In this document: positions 53,762 through 64,000 of the stretch, piece after piece
Position numbering within the stretch: the first letter of the stretch is position 1
Layout: each line of letters begins with the position of its first letter
Position numbers and translations under genes: made by a program
Source: Cercospora beticola
Lineage: Eukaryota; Ascomycota; Dothideomycetes; Mycosphaerellales; Mycosphaerellaceae
Length of the DNA: 64,000 nucleotides
NCBI RefSeq assembly: GCF_033473495.1
Contig: NC_088942.1
Span: forward strand, 434,001-498,000
Direction of reading: 5' to 3'
Notes under the pieces: model-generated
The model's input: only the letters and a program-made list of their open reading frames with translations
Told to the model about the DNA's origin: nothing
Database searches by the model: none

Positions 53762-54530
53762 TCACTCATCGTTATCACTCTCCCACGCATTGACGCAGAG
53801 GTGATCCGGTGTGCTAATCTGGTGGCCAAATTCAACCCGAGAAGAGCGGCGCGCCACGAAGCCCATGAGATCTGTCACCAACTCCGGACATCTTAAAACT
53901 CCTGGCCAGTATCCATGATTCATGACAAAATCCAATTGGAGCGCGAGCTCTATCATAACTTTCCGCGTAAGTCGTGGGCCAAATATTTGTCGGCGTTCTC
54001 CTTCGTAGAGCCAAAGGGCGATCAAGGATAAATCACCTCCCATCAACTCCGAAGCCATTTGGTGTTCAAGATACTTGGTGACCATGATTTTAAGGCCTTC
54101 GATTCTATACTGTCCATGCGTCAGCTTCGAGGACTTCCATACTTGAGTCATTGAAATCAAAAGCGAACCTTGTCGGCAGCCACCAGCAGCTCGCAGTAAA
54201 TGATCCACCCATCGTCAGCTGGGCTGTCTATGTCGAAATCCTTTGCATTGTAAAGCCCATAGCAATAGGCAAGCATCGCTCTGACGATATGTTCAGGCTC
54301 AGGCAGCTCAACAATTCCAGTATGGGCCTCTTTCTAATCTCCAGCGCAGGCAGCTTGCACGAACGGACATGCAGTACAGACGATATTCTTGTGCACCTCG
54401 AAGGTGTGTGTCGCTGTTTTGATCTTCAGGTCGGACCATTCGCCTTTGTCAAACATCCTACCCATCGATTAGTTTCGCTCACTAACTGCACCACAAAGGG
54501 GATCACTTGCCGTTCAAGATTGGGGTACAT
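53762..54530 (-). pseudogene. BTB/POZ-domain protein, copy 2, with TAG inside the BTB domain
   Basis: By analogy with copy 1 the exons are 54530-54511, 54457-54169 and 54109-53762, with introns at 54458-54510 and 54110-54168; total length is divisible by three (219 codons). The first intron would use a GC donor (GCAAGT) and the second a poor GTTCGC donor. The frame reads WSDLKIKTATHTFEVHKNIV, CPFVQAACAGD, then TAG (54334-54336) where copy 1 has the Trp of GDWKEA, followed by KEAHTGIVELPEPEHIVRAM, ELLVAADK, YRIEGLKIMV and a long C-terminus with GYWPGVLRCPELVTDLMGF. The nonsense codon removes most of the BTB fold, so the copy is probably dead. Confidence 0.75.
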
Positions 54531-57219
54531 CGACTGTCTCTCTTCGGGTTGGGTTTCGCTCACGTTGCTAGCCTTGTACCGTGGTAAAGACATCCTTCTG
54601 CAAGATATCAGGCGAGAAATTTGGCTGTCGACTGTCGCGATGAGCTTGGGAATGACACTCCAAACCTGCATGTGACGCGGTAATGTCAACTGAAGTATAT
54701 GATTTCAAGGCTGTTAATATCTTTAGCAAACTTTCCACCTTCACTTCGCGCCGCTTCTCTTCTCTGTGTGTCGATGTTCAGAACAAATCATCTAATGTTA
54801 CATGCGCTTCCCATGAGCTGTATGCACACCGATATTTACAATTCGGACGATCTTGCTGACTTGCAAACAATCGCTCGTGAAGTGAAATAGCAGGCAATGC
54901 GTACATGCTGAATTGGTCAACCGAATGGACAGGCCCTCTGCCAAGGCAGTTTTGTGAAGGGCACTGTTTGGACCTGCACAGCGGTCATATAGGCGAAAAG
55001 TGAGTATGTTGTTTCACATAATGCCAAGGAGACGGAAAGCTCTGCTCAATCAGTTCCAAGTGACACGCGGAGCTCTCGCACATTGTCAGGGGTGGTGTGA
55101 GTGAAATGACGCTTGAAATGCACGACTGATAGGTGGAACGGATCGCGAACGACGTGCGTGACCTACCCCTGGTGGCGTCTCTGTATCGGCTACAGCTGAG
55201 AACGACAAGCAGCTGCAAGACGGATTCATGTGCTGGTAGCACGATTGATCTCGACACGCTGGAGCAATGCCCTTCTGCATATACGGGTCCGGAATGTTGC
55301 ATGCCGCAGGCCTGCTACAAGAACGGAGACGCTTCGTTGGCCTCGTCAACTCCGAGACCTGACGGATCGACAAAGCAAAACAGCCATCCACAACGGACGC
55401 AAGTGATGCTGCAGCAGTGCGCCGCTGCTCGCCAAATGCGGGAAGCTGGAGATGCCTCTCCTGGCTTCGTCCGCAGGACAAACTCGCCTCCTGAAGCGTG
55501 TCAGAGCTGCACAGTGCTGTCCTGTCGGACGTGTTTTGTGGTCACTGCTTGACGATCCCGGCCTGGCTGCTCCGCTCTGCGTCTTCTGCGAGCGTTCTTG
55601 CAGGCTCGGAATGAGGCAGTCAGGTGTTGGACGCTCGTCGCTGAGTCTTGCTTCAGTCGGGTGGTCTTGTCTTATGGCAGGCCTCGCTCAGCCGACGCGG
55701 ATCATCGCTCCCGTGCGCCCTTCGGTATGACCTTGGGTACCAAGTCAACTGCAAAGTGCTTGGTCCGTGAAGACAGCACGTCGAGATGGAAGCTGTCGTT
55801 CGGCAGTACAAATGTCGATCGTGATAACGTGAACAGTCTTTGCTTTTATGAAGACATGGAGTCATTGTAGCGGTCAGGGAGCTGATCGCATAAGGAAAGC
55901 ACTTGTTCGAAAGCTCCTGCGGCTATCCGCGCAAGCCGTCGCGCCAGCAGGCAGGCGTCCAAACGATGGCAGGCCATGACCTCCTTCGCGGAGCACTAGC
56001 GAAGGCTTTGCAGTTGACCGCGAGGCTTTCCGTGGGCCACGTCTGGAAGGCGTGCAGGGCGAGCAGCAAGACTGCCCGAACGTCATGGAGTTGGGCAGCC
56101 ATCGGCGGAGGCGGCAAAAAGTCCTGGGACGAAGCGGGCGGCGCGGGGTCACCGGTGAGGACCACGACGCGACGACATGGCGGGCAGCGGTGCTGATCAG
56201 CGGCGACGACGACGTGCGGTGCGGTGTCGGTGGAGAGTCAGTGATCGTCTGGGCCAGGGCGCGGCGTGGCGGCAGCGTGAAACTGGTGGTGGGCGGCCGA
56301 GTCGTTGGTGGTCCTCGCTCGCTTCGCTGCCGCTAGCGCGACTTGGCAAAATTTGGTCGCGCAACGACACCCGACGTCTGGCTTCGTCCAATGCTCACAG
56401 CGTCGACGCTTTTTCTGGTTCCCAATGTCGTGTACCCATGCCATGTGGCACGGCGCGCTTGACAGCTCCCGTCTGTCATGGTCCCACGGCGCGCGCGACG
56501 TTCTGCATGAGACATTGGCCTTGCTTTGCTGCGCGCTCCCGATCAGGCCCATCCCAGCGCTCCTCCTCGCCCAAAAGCCCTCTTTGCGCAAACATTCCAA
56601 CCGGATTTCACATTCCTCCTCAGACATGGATGCCCTGGGCCACTTGCTCGCGGACTGACGGCTCTTTCCTGTACCGGTCTAGGGCATGACGGTTGTGGTA
56701 CATTAGTCTCGCAACCTTGAGTATCGACTCCCTCCAGCTCGGTTGCGCCGATAGGATATTGCTATGGATATTTGACCCACCGGCACAGGAATGGTACGGC
56801 ATAGCTACTGACATGTGCATGGAGCTAGCAATTAGCTTTCTGTCAAAGCCAATGGCATACTGCTGTGACTCTTGCCATCATGCCATGGCCGGGAGCCTCG
56901 GCGGTATCGCCTCTCACACATTGGCCGCTCCATCCTGCCCGTGCTCTGAGAGGCCTGTCGGCCGCATGCCCTCATGCCTCTGACAGGCTCGATGCCTGGA
57001 GCTCCAGCTATCACGCGCAGCAAGTGTTGTGCTCACCATGCTGCAGACTCCTCAATGCTTGTCGCTGAACCGCCAGCGAGGGTATAAAAAGGTGACACGA
57101 AGGCTGAGTGCTCCTGTTTCCTTTCTTTGACATTTGTCTGCAATCACAGTCGATCACCCACGTGCAACTACCTCTTGTCACACCTAGTCGTTGTCCAACA
57201 CTACTCACAGCCAGCTACC
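54531..57219. other. 2.7-kb gene-free stretch, partly very G+C-rich
   Basis: Many overlapping frames occur on both strands, especially in the G+C-rich part about 55900-56650, but all look like chance frames of high-G+C DNA with no domains or splice logic. The right end contains the KXD1 promoter with a TATA box. Confidence 0.5.
57083..57089 (+). promoter_or_regulatory. TATA box of KXD1
   Basis: TATAAAA lies 137 bp before the KXD1 ATG at 57220, a normal fungal distance allowing for the 5' UTR. Confidence 0.55.
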
Positions 57220-57879
57220 ATGTCTACCTCTTACTACCAGTATCCCACCGGAACGCTCCCGGTTAACGTACCCGGAAAGACACCGCAGAATGCCCGACAC
57301 GCACGAAACCCGTCTGCGTACAGCCAGCTATCGGCGTCACCACCAGAACGCCCAGAGAGCGTCTCGTCGACTGGTGCGGGATTGTACTCCTCTGCATCAA
57401 GCGCATATGGCGGCAGCGACTACGACTCGTCGAGCGGCGCCACGAGCGTCGATCTGCTCGATTACATGAACGATCGTCTTTCGCAAGCTTACAACCCAAT
57501 TCCATTGGACAAGAATTTGGCGAGCCAAGCGCAAATGTGAGTATCAATGTCGTTGACATTTCCGGCGCAAAAGCTGATGTTGATAGGTCTGGCGCACTAA
57601 ATGCGAAGAACCGCGAAATATTAGCATTGCAAGCACAGGCCAGAGCACGATTGGCAAAGACTCGCGCCAACTTCGCAGAAGGCATGCAAGCTGCAAAAGA
57701 CGTGCAACGAGACCTCGATTGGACGCAAAAGAAAGTCAGGTGCGCACATTGCGAACAAACTCTATCCACGAGAACATTTGCTAACGATCACCAGCGCATT
57801 GAACGCACGAGCAGCGCAAAAATACCCACAACAATACCGCGCAGCAAGTCAAAGATATCCGGCTCCCGTGGACTATTAG
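57220..57879 (+). CDS. KXD1: KxDL-motif protein KXD1 (BLOC-1-like complex)
   Basis: KXD1 belongs to the BLOC-1-related complex that works on endosomes. Exons 57220-57536, 57587-57739 and 57795-57879 are separated by introns of 50 nt (donor GTGAGT) and 55 nt (donor GTGCGC, GCTAAC branch), giving 184 residues. The N-terminus is disordered and Ser/Tyr-rich; DLLDYMNDRLSQAYNPIPLD begins the conserved part. A long helix follows (SGALNAKNREILALQAQARA), ending in the family signature region AKDVQRDLDWTQKKVSALN and a short KYPQQYRAA tail. The K-x-D-L motif is represented by QRDL here, a conservative variation. The ATG context is CTACCATGT. Confidence 0.9.
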
Positions 57880-59008
57880 TCGCCAAAACGATCCTGGAAG
57901 TTTCAGCAAAGAGTGTAATGATACCGGCGCGATCCTTGACGATATTACGACGACAATGAGATTTCCATTCACTGTACAATCATTGAGAAAGAAGAGACGA
58001 CGTCTGGACAAGCTTCGCAGACGACGAGGCCCATGCTCCAGTACCTTGCATAGGGCTACCGTGCGGACCACTACGCTTTTTCTCTCAGATGCGTGAACGA
58101 CGTGCAGTAGTTCTTGCGCCATACTTTTTTACCGGAAGGTAAAATGTGCCGAGCAGGGGACGCGGCGGCTATGATCCGGCGTGGCTCCTTGAGGGAACTG
58201 TGACGAGGCGTCAGTATTGGGGCAATGGGAGGCTTTTCCTTGGGCGTTTTGCGCGATTCTATTCGTTCGTTGGCATGTTTGAGGGAGGGTATGTAGCCCT
58301 TTTGGGTTTTGAATCTGACTCGTTTCTGTGCGGGTGCTCTCTTTTGGTGGGCGCTGCTGCGCCGCTGCGAGTGTCTGATGATGACCATCCGCCTCGAGAT
58401 GAGGACGGATGGAGGTGTAGCACGTGTGCTAAGGTCTCACAAAGATCTGATTCGTGATTTGATCGTGGAAGCTCTCGTAGTACAGAGATGCCGAATGGCC
58501 AATCATCGGCTGCCATTGGAAGGTATGAGACAGCCGAGCGGAGAGCCAGAGATGCACGTCTGCCCAATGTCCACTGTGGCACTCACTTTCAGCCACTCTG
58601 CCGCGCCGTGGTGGTCGATCGTAGAGGTTGTCACGTTTGGCCTGTGTGCTCGAAGGACTGCCTACACGTGACTGTCTTGGCATTTCGCCCGATTGGGCTA
58701 GTGCTGTCCCAGGTGTTCTGGAAGCACCTAGCATGATCCTGAAGTGACTGGAGTGGCGGCGTACGTTCACGACGTTTCGAAGGCTGACCTGAAGTATCTC
58801 GAAGACTTCGATGTGTCCCATTCGAATGCTTCGCTTGCAGTGCTTACGACAGCAGAGGACTATTCTAGACGACTCTCGCATCATCGAAGATGACTCCAGA
58901 ACACCTCGTAGGCATCCATAGATAGGTCTTCCACAGGTATAAGTATGCACTGCTCTCACTCTCTTCAGCTCATCATCAGAACAACAAGAAACAACTCACA
59001 AGCACTAC
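57880..59008. other. Intergenic region upstream of the HSP20 gene
   Basis: It contains the KXD1 3' flank and the small heat-shock gene promoter. Several GAA/TTC triplets occur at 58780-58850 (for example CTCGAAGACTTCG), but none has the exact nGAAnnTTCn phasing of a canonical heat-shock element. A minus-strand frame at 58429-58959 has no domain. Confidence 0.5.
58938..58943 (+). promoter_or_regulatory. TATA-like element of the HSP20 gene
   Basis: TATAAG lies about 70 bp before the first possible ATG (59009) and 155 bp before the internal one (59093). It fits a strongly inducible promoter, but is only a short match. Confidence 0.45.
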
Positions 59009-59716
59009 ATGCAAAGAACACTCTTCAACAACCTACCGCGAGTCGCACGCACCTGCAAACCTACTCCATCAACCTACACCACCACACGCAAAATGTCTTT
59101 CTTCCCACGCGCATTCGAACAGGAGTTCGCAACCTTCCAGCCTCTCTTCAAGCTGGCAGATGACTACTCCCGCCACGTGGCAAACACATCCGGCAATGGC
59201 AACTACTCCGTCTCCCGCTCCTTCAAGTCTTTCACACCAAAAGTGGACGTGAAGGAGAATCAACAGAACTACGAAATCCACGCCGAACTGCCAGGAATCC
59301 AGCAAAAGGACATTAACATCGAGTTCACCGACAGCCAAACCCTCACCATCAAGGGCCGCACTGAACACGTCCGCGAAGAGGGCACTCGCCCATCCGGCTT
59401 CATCGAGGGTTCCGCTGAGCAAGGCAAGATCGAAGACTCGAACAAATCCCACCAGCCAACTGTCGAGGACGAGAACGCAGCCAACTCGACTCAAGTCCAG
59501 AAGTCTTCGGCCGACAGCAAGCAAGTCCAGCAACACCAAGCACCAAAGGAGAAGTACTGGCTCTCTGAACGCTCGGTTGGAGAGTTCGCTCGCACATTCT
59601 CCTTCCCTGCTCGAGTCGATCAGGATAATGTGAAGGCCAGCTTGAAGGATGGAATTCTTTCGATTGTTGTGCCCAAGGCTCCGGCTCCTTCGAGCAAGAA
59701 GATCAACATTGAGTAG
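59009..59716 (+). CDS. Small heat-shock protein (HSP20/HSP30 family)
   Basis: Small heat-shock proteins hold unfolding proteins in soluble oligomers during stress. The intronless frame gives 235 residues from ATG 59009 or 207 from ATG 59093 (MSFFPRAFEQEF). The alpha-crystallin domain begins at FTPKVDVKENQQNYEIHAEL and PGIQQKDINIEF; a long charged insertion (about 120-190) typical of fungal HSP30 splits it, and it resumes at VGEFARTFSFPARV with DGILSIVVPK and a C-terminal KKINIE. The upstream 28 residues (MQRTLFNNLPRVARTC) are basic and lack acids, like a mitochondrial leader, which raises dual targeting by alternative starts. Confidence 0.93.
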   Translation: MQRTLFNNLPRVARTCKPTPSTYTTTRKMSFFPRAFEQEFATFQPLFKLADDYSRHVANTSGNGNYSVSRSFKSFTPKVDVKENQQNYEIHAELPGIQQKDINIEFTDSQTLTIKGRTEHVREEGTRPSGFIEGSAEQGKIEDSNKSHQPTVEDENAANSTQVQKSSADSKQVQQHQAPKEKYWLSERSVGEFARTFSFPARVDQDNVKASLKDGILSIVVPKAPAPSSKKINIE

Positions 59717-60574
59717 AGGATCGACTGACTAGGTCTGACTTCGAGATTCGAGGGGGATTTCGCATGGCGGAGGAGTTAGTGGGGAATTCGAGCTTGTATT
59801 TCTGACGAATAATGAATGATGAGTTGTATACTAGTGTAGCAGTTAATGGAATCAGTTCATCAAAATTTGCAATACCTTCTCCCTTTCAATTTTTCAAACT
59901 TGTTGCTTCTGTTTGAGCGATGCTCTGGCTGCTATGGCTGATCTTCACATTCTGGCCAAGAAGCAAAGAGCTCGATCAGTAGAATGGATTGCCTTTCCCT
60001 TGCTTGTATGTGGTCACACATGTTCGGCGTAACATGCTCGTGCATACGCACAGAATATACTTTTCGTGACACACGTGCGTGCATTTCTTCAGCATCATCT
60101 TCGTGATGGCGTTTCACCGCCAACCGCCCACCAGCCTCGCTCCGGCCTGCGGTCGACTTCGACTTCGCGCAGACAGTGCCAAGGCTGCTTCTGTTCAGCT
60201 TCCGCGCGGATGCTGACGAATGCGATGCGATGGCAGGGGTGGGCCATGTGTAGTGCCACCGCCGAGCGGTATGGTGCTGATGGACGATGACGATGATGTA
60301 GAAGAGCAGGTCTCGTGGCTGTTGTTTTGGCAAGACTTTCCCAGGATCGTGCGCGCTTCGGTCATCGTTGTTGCGCCATTGCCGAGCCGGCGGTCATCGC
60401 AGCTTGCCTTGTGCCTCGAGCTTGCACATCTTTGTGCTTCCACCACTTCATCCTCCACGTCCAATCGTCGCTCTCCAGTCTATTCCTGCTGCTGCTGCTA
60501 CTGGCGTGGGCATTGGCAGCGCGCATTATTTGGCTTTCGTTTTCTGTGCAGGTTATTGAATGCGTTAGGCGCCC
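59717..60574. other. Intergenic region upstream of SYP1
   Basis: It contains the HSP20 3' UTR and the SYP1 promoter. Overlapping frames (60195-60570) are shadows without domains. Confidence 0.5.
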
Positions 60575-63564
60575 ATGGCTTCCACTACGGATCGGTCGGA
60601 CTACCCGGCTTTGCTGGTAAGCTCAATGGGACGAGCCAGAGAGGGCTGTCGAGTCCTTCTGCGAGCAAGTAGAGCAAATGGAAGCTTACGGATACTCGCG
60701 CATAGCAAAAAGTACAGCCGACGCAAGCGGTGGATATCCTGAACGACCGAGTGACGCAGATCAAGAGATTGAATATCACCATTGCAGACTGGCTTCAAGT
60801 AAGCATGCATTGAGAATGTGTCGGAAAGGTTGCATAGCTAAGAGAATGGCAATAGGAGCGTAGTAAGCTTGAGGAGCAATATGCTGCAGGTCTGCGAAGG
60901 CTTGCGCGCAAGCCGATTGGGGATGAGGACCTTGGGTATGGACCTGCAGGACTCGATAGGCTGGGAGACTGAGCTGACGACTAGCAGCATCTTCACCGTG
61001 CCATGGGGCTCGTTGACCAGCTCAATGGAGGCTCTGGCCGAATCGCACACGTCTCTAGCGTCCCGGATCGAGATCGATGTCGAGAAACCGCTCCGCGAGT
61101 TCGCCAACAATAACCGCGACATTCAGGCGATGCCGACCATACAGGGAAACTTGACCCAGATAGCGAAAGAGATCGAGAAAGCACAAAAGGCGGCGGAAAA
61201 GCTACAAGGCAAGGGCGAGAGCGCAGATGCGAATAAAGTGGCCAATGCCAGCTCGGATCTGGAAAATGCGCGAGCGCAATGGAATTCTCAGGCGCCGTTT
61301 GTCTTCGATAACCTGCAGACATTGGATGAGACGCGTCTGAATCAGCTGCGCGATGCCCTGACGCAGTTCGTGACACTGGATGTGGACCAAAATGAGAAGA
61401 GTCGTGGTGCTGGAGAGCAGGCATTGAATGTGCTGCTCAACGTGGAGCCAGCTGACGAGATCAAAATGTTTGCAATCAAGGCCGCGAATCGCAGACAGAG
61501 CGAAGTACGACATGCACATCGTGCGAGCATGTTCGTGCCGAGCTCCTCCTCAGGTGCCCAACAGATACCTGACGACGCGCCTGGCTCGACACCGGAACCG
61601 CAAAAGAAGGGAGGATTCAAAGGACTCAAGCGGCTTGGTACTGTCATGTCGCGACGGTCGAGCAAGCAGCCACAACAGCTCCCAACTACGGAAGAATCGC
61701 CAGAGCGGAAGCCCAAGTCATCACCCTTTGGTCGTCTAGGACGCAACAAGAATTCTTACTCCATGGAGCCGCCGCAGGAAGAAGCCGAGTCTTCGTCTCG
61801 CCGTCCCACTTCATCGTTCAGACAAGGAAGCGAGATCTCGGAAGTTCCGCGAACGCAAGAGTCAGCCATGTCATCCTCGCAAGCACCTCAGCTTGGGCCA
61901 ATTCCGCACATTAATGGCAGTGGTTCCGGCCCTACAAGTGCAACATCGGCTCTTGCCCCTGCCTTCCCGTCTATGGTCGCCAATGGTAGCCATCAGAACG
62001 ATCTGGCTGATCTTGAGCCACCAAGAGCAGTGCAGCCGCCGCCGGAGCCTCGCAGGGATAACGAGGGATTTTCTGTGCCTCCTCAGCAGCTGGATCCGAT
62101 ATCCCAAGCACAAGCAGATGCAGCGGAGCTTGGAGACAGGCAGGAACCACAGTTCAACGTGAACATTAGAAATGCGCCTATCCAAGAGGAGGGGGCTGAT
62201 GCTGCTCTGGCGAGCATGGCGAACAAACTCGTAAGTTGATGCAAATGTGTGGGAGACGCATTCCTTACTGACCATTTCAGGCACCTCCTCCAACTCAAAA
62301 GAGAGGCGGTACCATTCGCGGCCGGCGTGACAACCGTAATAGTGCTATAGTAAGCACGTACGGCGCGCCAGATGGATTCTCCTCCGATACAGCGAACTCG
62401 ACAACCTCTTTGGAGAATCAAAGAAGCGAGCCTTTTGCGCCTGCCCCAGTGGCTACGAGTCCTCCGGCGATAGCGCCAGCTGTCATACAATCTCCAGCAC
62501 CGACATCGCCTCAGGCGGCAGCACCTGTCCTTCTCCAGTCGCCTTCGGGAGCATTCAGCCCAGCCGGCGCAGGGCAAACGGCATTTGCACCCTTCAGTCC
62601 ACCCAGCGAGCCACAATCTCCTGTGCAGCCCAGCTATGCTGCACCTCTGGCAGCGCAACACACTGGCGACAATCATTCAATCCGCTCTGGTCGTTCGCTA
62701 CAGAGCTCGGCCAGCTATGCACAAAGACATCCCGAGCTTTCGAGCCCCGGCTTGAGCTCTTCGATCATTGAGACTGTCTCTGCTCGGTTTGAGAATGGGC
62801 AGCTAGCATCTTCTTCGCTGATTGGCGAGATCGCCCTTGCGTACCATCCTGATGCTTCAGTCCCTTCGTCAGGACATGAGACTATTCGCCTGGAGAACTT
62901 TGGACAACTTGATAAGGTCGCACCGAATCCAGCCTTCATCGGCCAAGCTTCCGGACGTGAAGGCGAGTATTCTGTCAATCTGGCAAATATCGCCAAGACA
63001 TCTGTCGCTTTCAAGTACCAGGTGCGCGGCGAAGCGGCACAGTCGCAAACACCTGTTCTCTTGACCCCAGCATTCAAACTTGACGAGAATCTGGCCATGG
63101 TCATCGTCAGCTATGCACTACATCCCAGCTTCGCCGCGCTAGGAAGCGACAGCGTTACACTTCACAATGTCACTATCGCCCTCACCCTTGAAGGTGCCAA
63201 AGCCACGAGCTGCCAGTCCAAACCTGTCGGCACTTTCTCCCGGGACAAGAATTTGATCTTCTGGCAATTGGATGAGATCACATTACGTCCTGGCGGCGAA
63301 GCCAACAAGCTCTTAGCAAAGTTCGTTACTGAGGGCAAGCCTACGGGCGGCTACGTGGAAGGACGCTTTGAGATCTCGGGTGAGCAGGCACAGGGTCTTG
63401 GAAGTGGCCTCGCTGTCAGTGTGCTTGGCACTGATGGAGCAGCCGCTGCCGCCGACCCTTTTGCGGACGAGAGCGTCGCGGCTGCTGCTTCTTCGGCCGC
63501 AGCTTGGAGGAACGTGCCGACACAGAAGAAGTTGACCAGTGGGCAGTATATTGCTAGATCGTGA
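60575..63564 (+). CDS. SYP1: SYP1/FCHo-type muniscin, endocytic adaptor
   Basis: SYP1 is an early endocytic adaptor: an F-BAR membrane-bending domain plus a C-terminal mu-homology cargo-binding domain. Five exons are inferred: 60575-60616, 60718-60798, 60856-60935, 60985-62230 and 62281-63564, giving 910 residues. The first exons are tiny; exon 2 encodes PTQAVDILNDRVTQIKRLN, exon 3 ERSKLEEQYAAGLRRLARKP, and exon 4 continues SIFTVPWGSLTSSMEALAES. The middle (about 270-620) is Pro/Ser-rich and disordered. The mu-homology domain (about 645-890) includes SSIIETVSARFENGQL and NLIFWQLDEITLRPGGEANK. Intron 1 (101 nt) may hide a few N-terminal residues. All other introns are 49-57 nt. Confidence 0.92.
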
Positions 63565-64000
63565 TTGGTCGTTTTTGGGTGAGCTTGTCGGTCTCTTTTG
63601 TACATATGTAATGATACCCATTCCTTTGCATGTGGTGTAGAGAGGAGAAGGATATATAGTATGAAATGAAAGCTCGCTATTGTTCATCGTGCTGAATGTT
63701 TCTCTGCTTCCGTCATTCTGGGCAGTTTGTTTTCTGTGCTGTCTTGAGGAAGGAAACGCTGCGTGGAATTGCATCGGCATGCCGAAGGTCGGCCGGGGTT
63801 GAGTAACTTCCTCTGCTACCATACAATACTTAGTTGGCACCTGCAATGATTCGTCTTTCAACATGCCAGATTGCAGTGTCAGTACGCATTGACGCTTCTA
63901 CCACACAGCACTTCGTTTACGCCTGCAGTGATTCGTCTTTTGACTTGCCAAATTGCAAGTTCCAATATGCTTTCCCTCACCCATTGGCACCAGACGCGTT
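63565..64000. other. 3' flank of SYP1 up to the window edge
   Basis: It contains the SYP1 3' UTR and a diverged direct repeat (listed separately). No gene was recognised before the end of the window. Confidence 0.5.
63838..63972. repeat. Diverged direct repeat of about 50 bp, period 82 bp
   Basis: The segments at 63838-63890 and 63920-63972 share CTGCARTGATTCGTCTTT, TTGCCARATTGCAR-like blocks and a similar ending. Most differences are transitions. It may be the edge of a larger repeat family that continues beyond the window. Confidence 0.6.

Noticed and set aside
53277..53765. 162-codon minus-strand frame between the BTB copies
   Set aside because: No similarity to BTB sequences or other domains; probably a chance frame.
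58780..58850. Possible heat-shock elements before the HSP20 gene
   Set aside because: GAA and TTC triplets are frequent, but none shows the required 5-bp phasing of at least three units.

Overview
The window reads as a nuclear segment of a filamentous ascomycete. Most genes have short introns (about 49-100 nt) with GTRNGT-like donors, CTRAC/CTGAC-like branch sites and YAG acceptors, and genes lie on both strands. Several families are typical of Pezizomycotina: a HET-domain protein, Zn2Cys6 regulator, CRH glucanase, GH76 and HSP30-type small heat-shock protein. A Dothideomycete (Mycosphaerella-like) is my guess from gene style, not proven here. No tRNA, rRNA, CRISPR or intact transposon was seen.

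Layout: the C-terminal end of an Mpv17/PMP22-like gene (1-169); EXO5; NAF1 and ALG9 sharing a 200-bp divergent promoter; a DUF3445 gene; a broken short-chain dehydrogenase; a P450; an F-box-like gene. Then an accessory patch (16.2-22.7 kb): an aconitase paralogue, an amidohydrolase with two in-frame stops, and a Zn2Cys6 regulator. HEM4, a HET gene, ERV1, a YPR011C-type mitochondrial carrier, a basic SPEKR-repeat protein and NAD-dependent GDH2 follow. From 39.5 to 43.5 kb lie two secreted/cell-wall genes (CRH-type GH16 and a Thr-rich protein), then PRO2, an unknown gene, a BRCT protein, GH76 and a small Ser/Arg-rich protein. A tandem pair of BTB/POZ genes (52.2-54.5 kb) is broken in both copies. 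A 2.7-kb gene-free stretch leads to KXD1, an HSP20 gene and SYP1.

How genes work together: GDH2 (glutamate catabolism) and PRO2 (proline synthesis) both draw on glutamate. NAF1, ALG9, ERV1, HEM4, KXD1 and SYP1 are single-copy housekeeping functions. CRH, ALG9 and possibly GH76 act on wall glycans or glycoproteins. The most unusual signal is gene decay: four accessory loci (SDR, amidohydrolase, two BTB paralogues) keep recognisable, spliceable frames but carry stops or a frameshift. The BTB stops sit at Trp codons of the sister copy, as G-to-A changes would produce, which suggests RIP-like mutation. All exon boundaries were derived by hand from splice signals and frame continuity; each joined model listed as CDS keeps a total length divisible by three.
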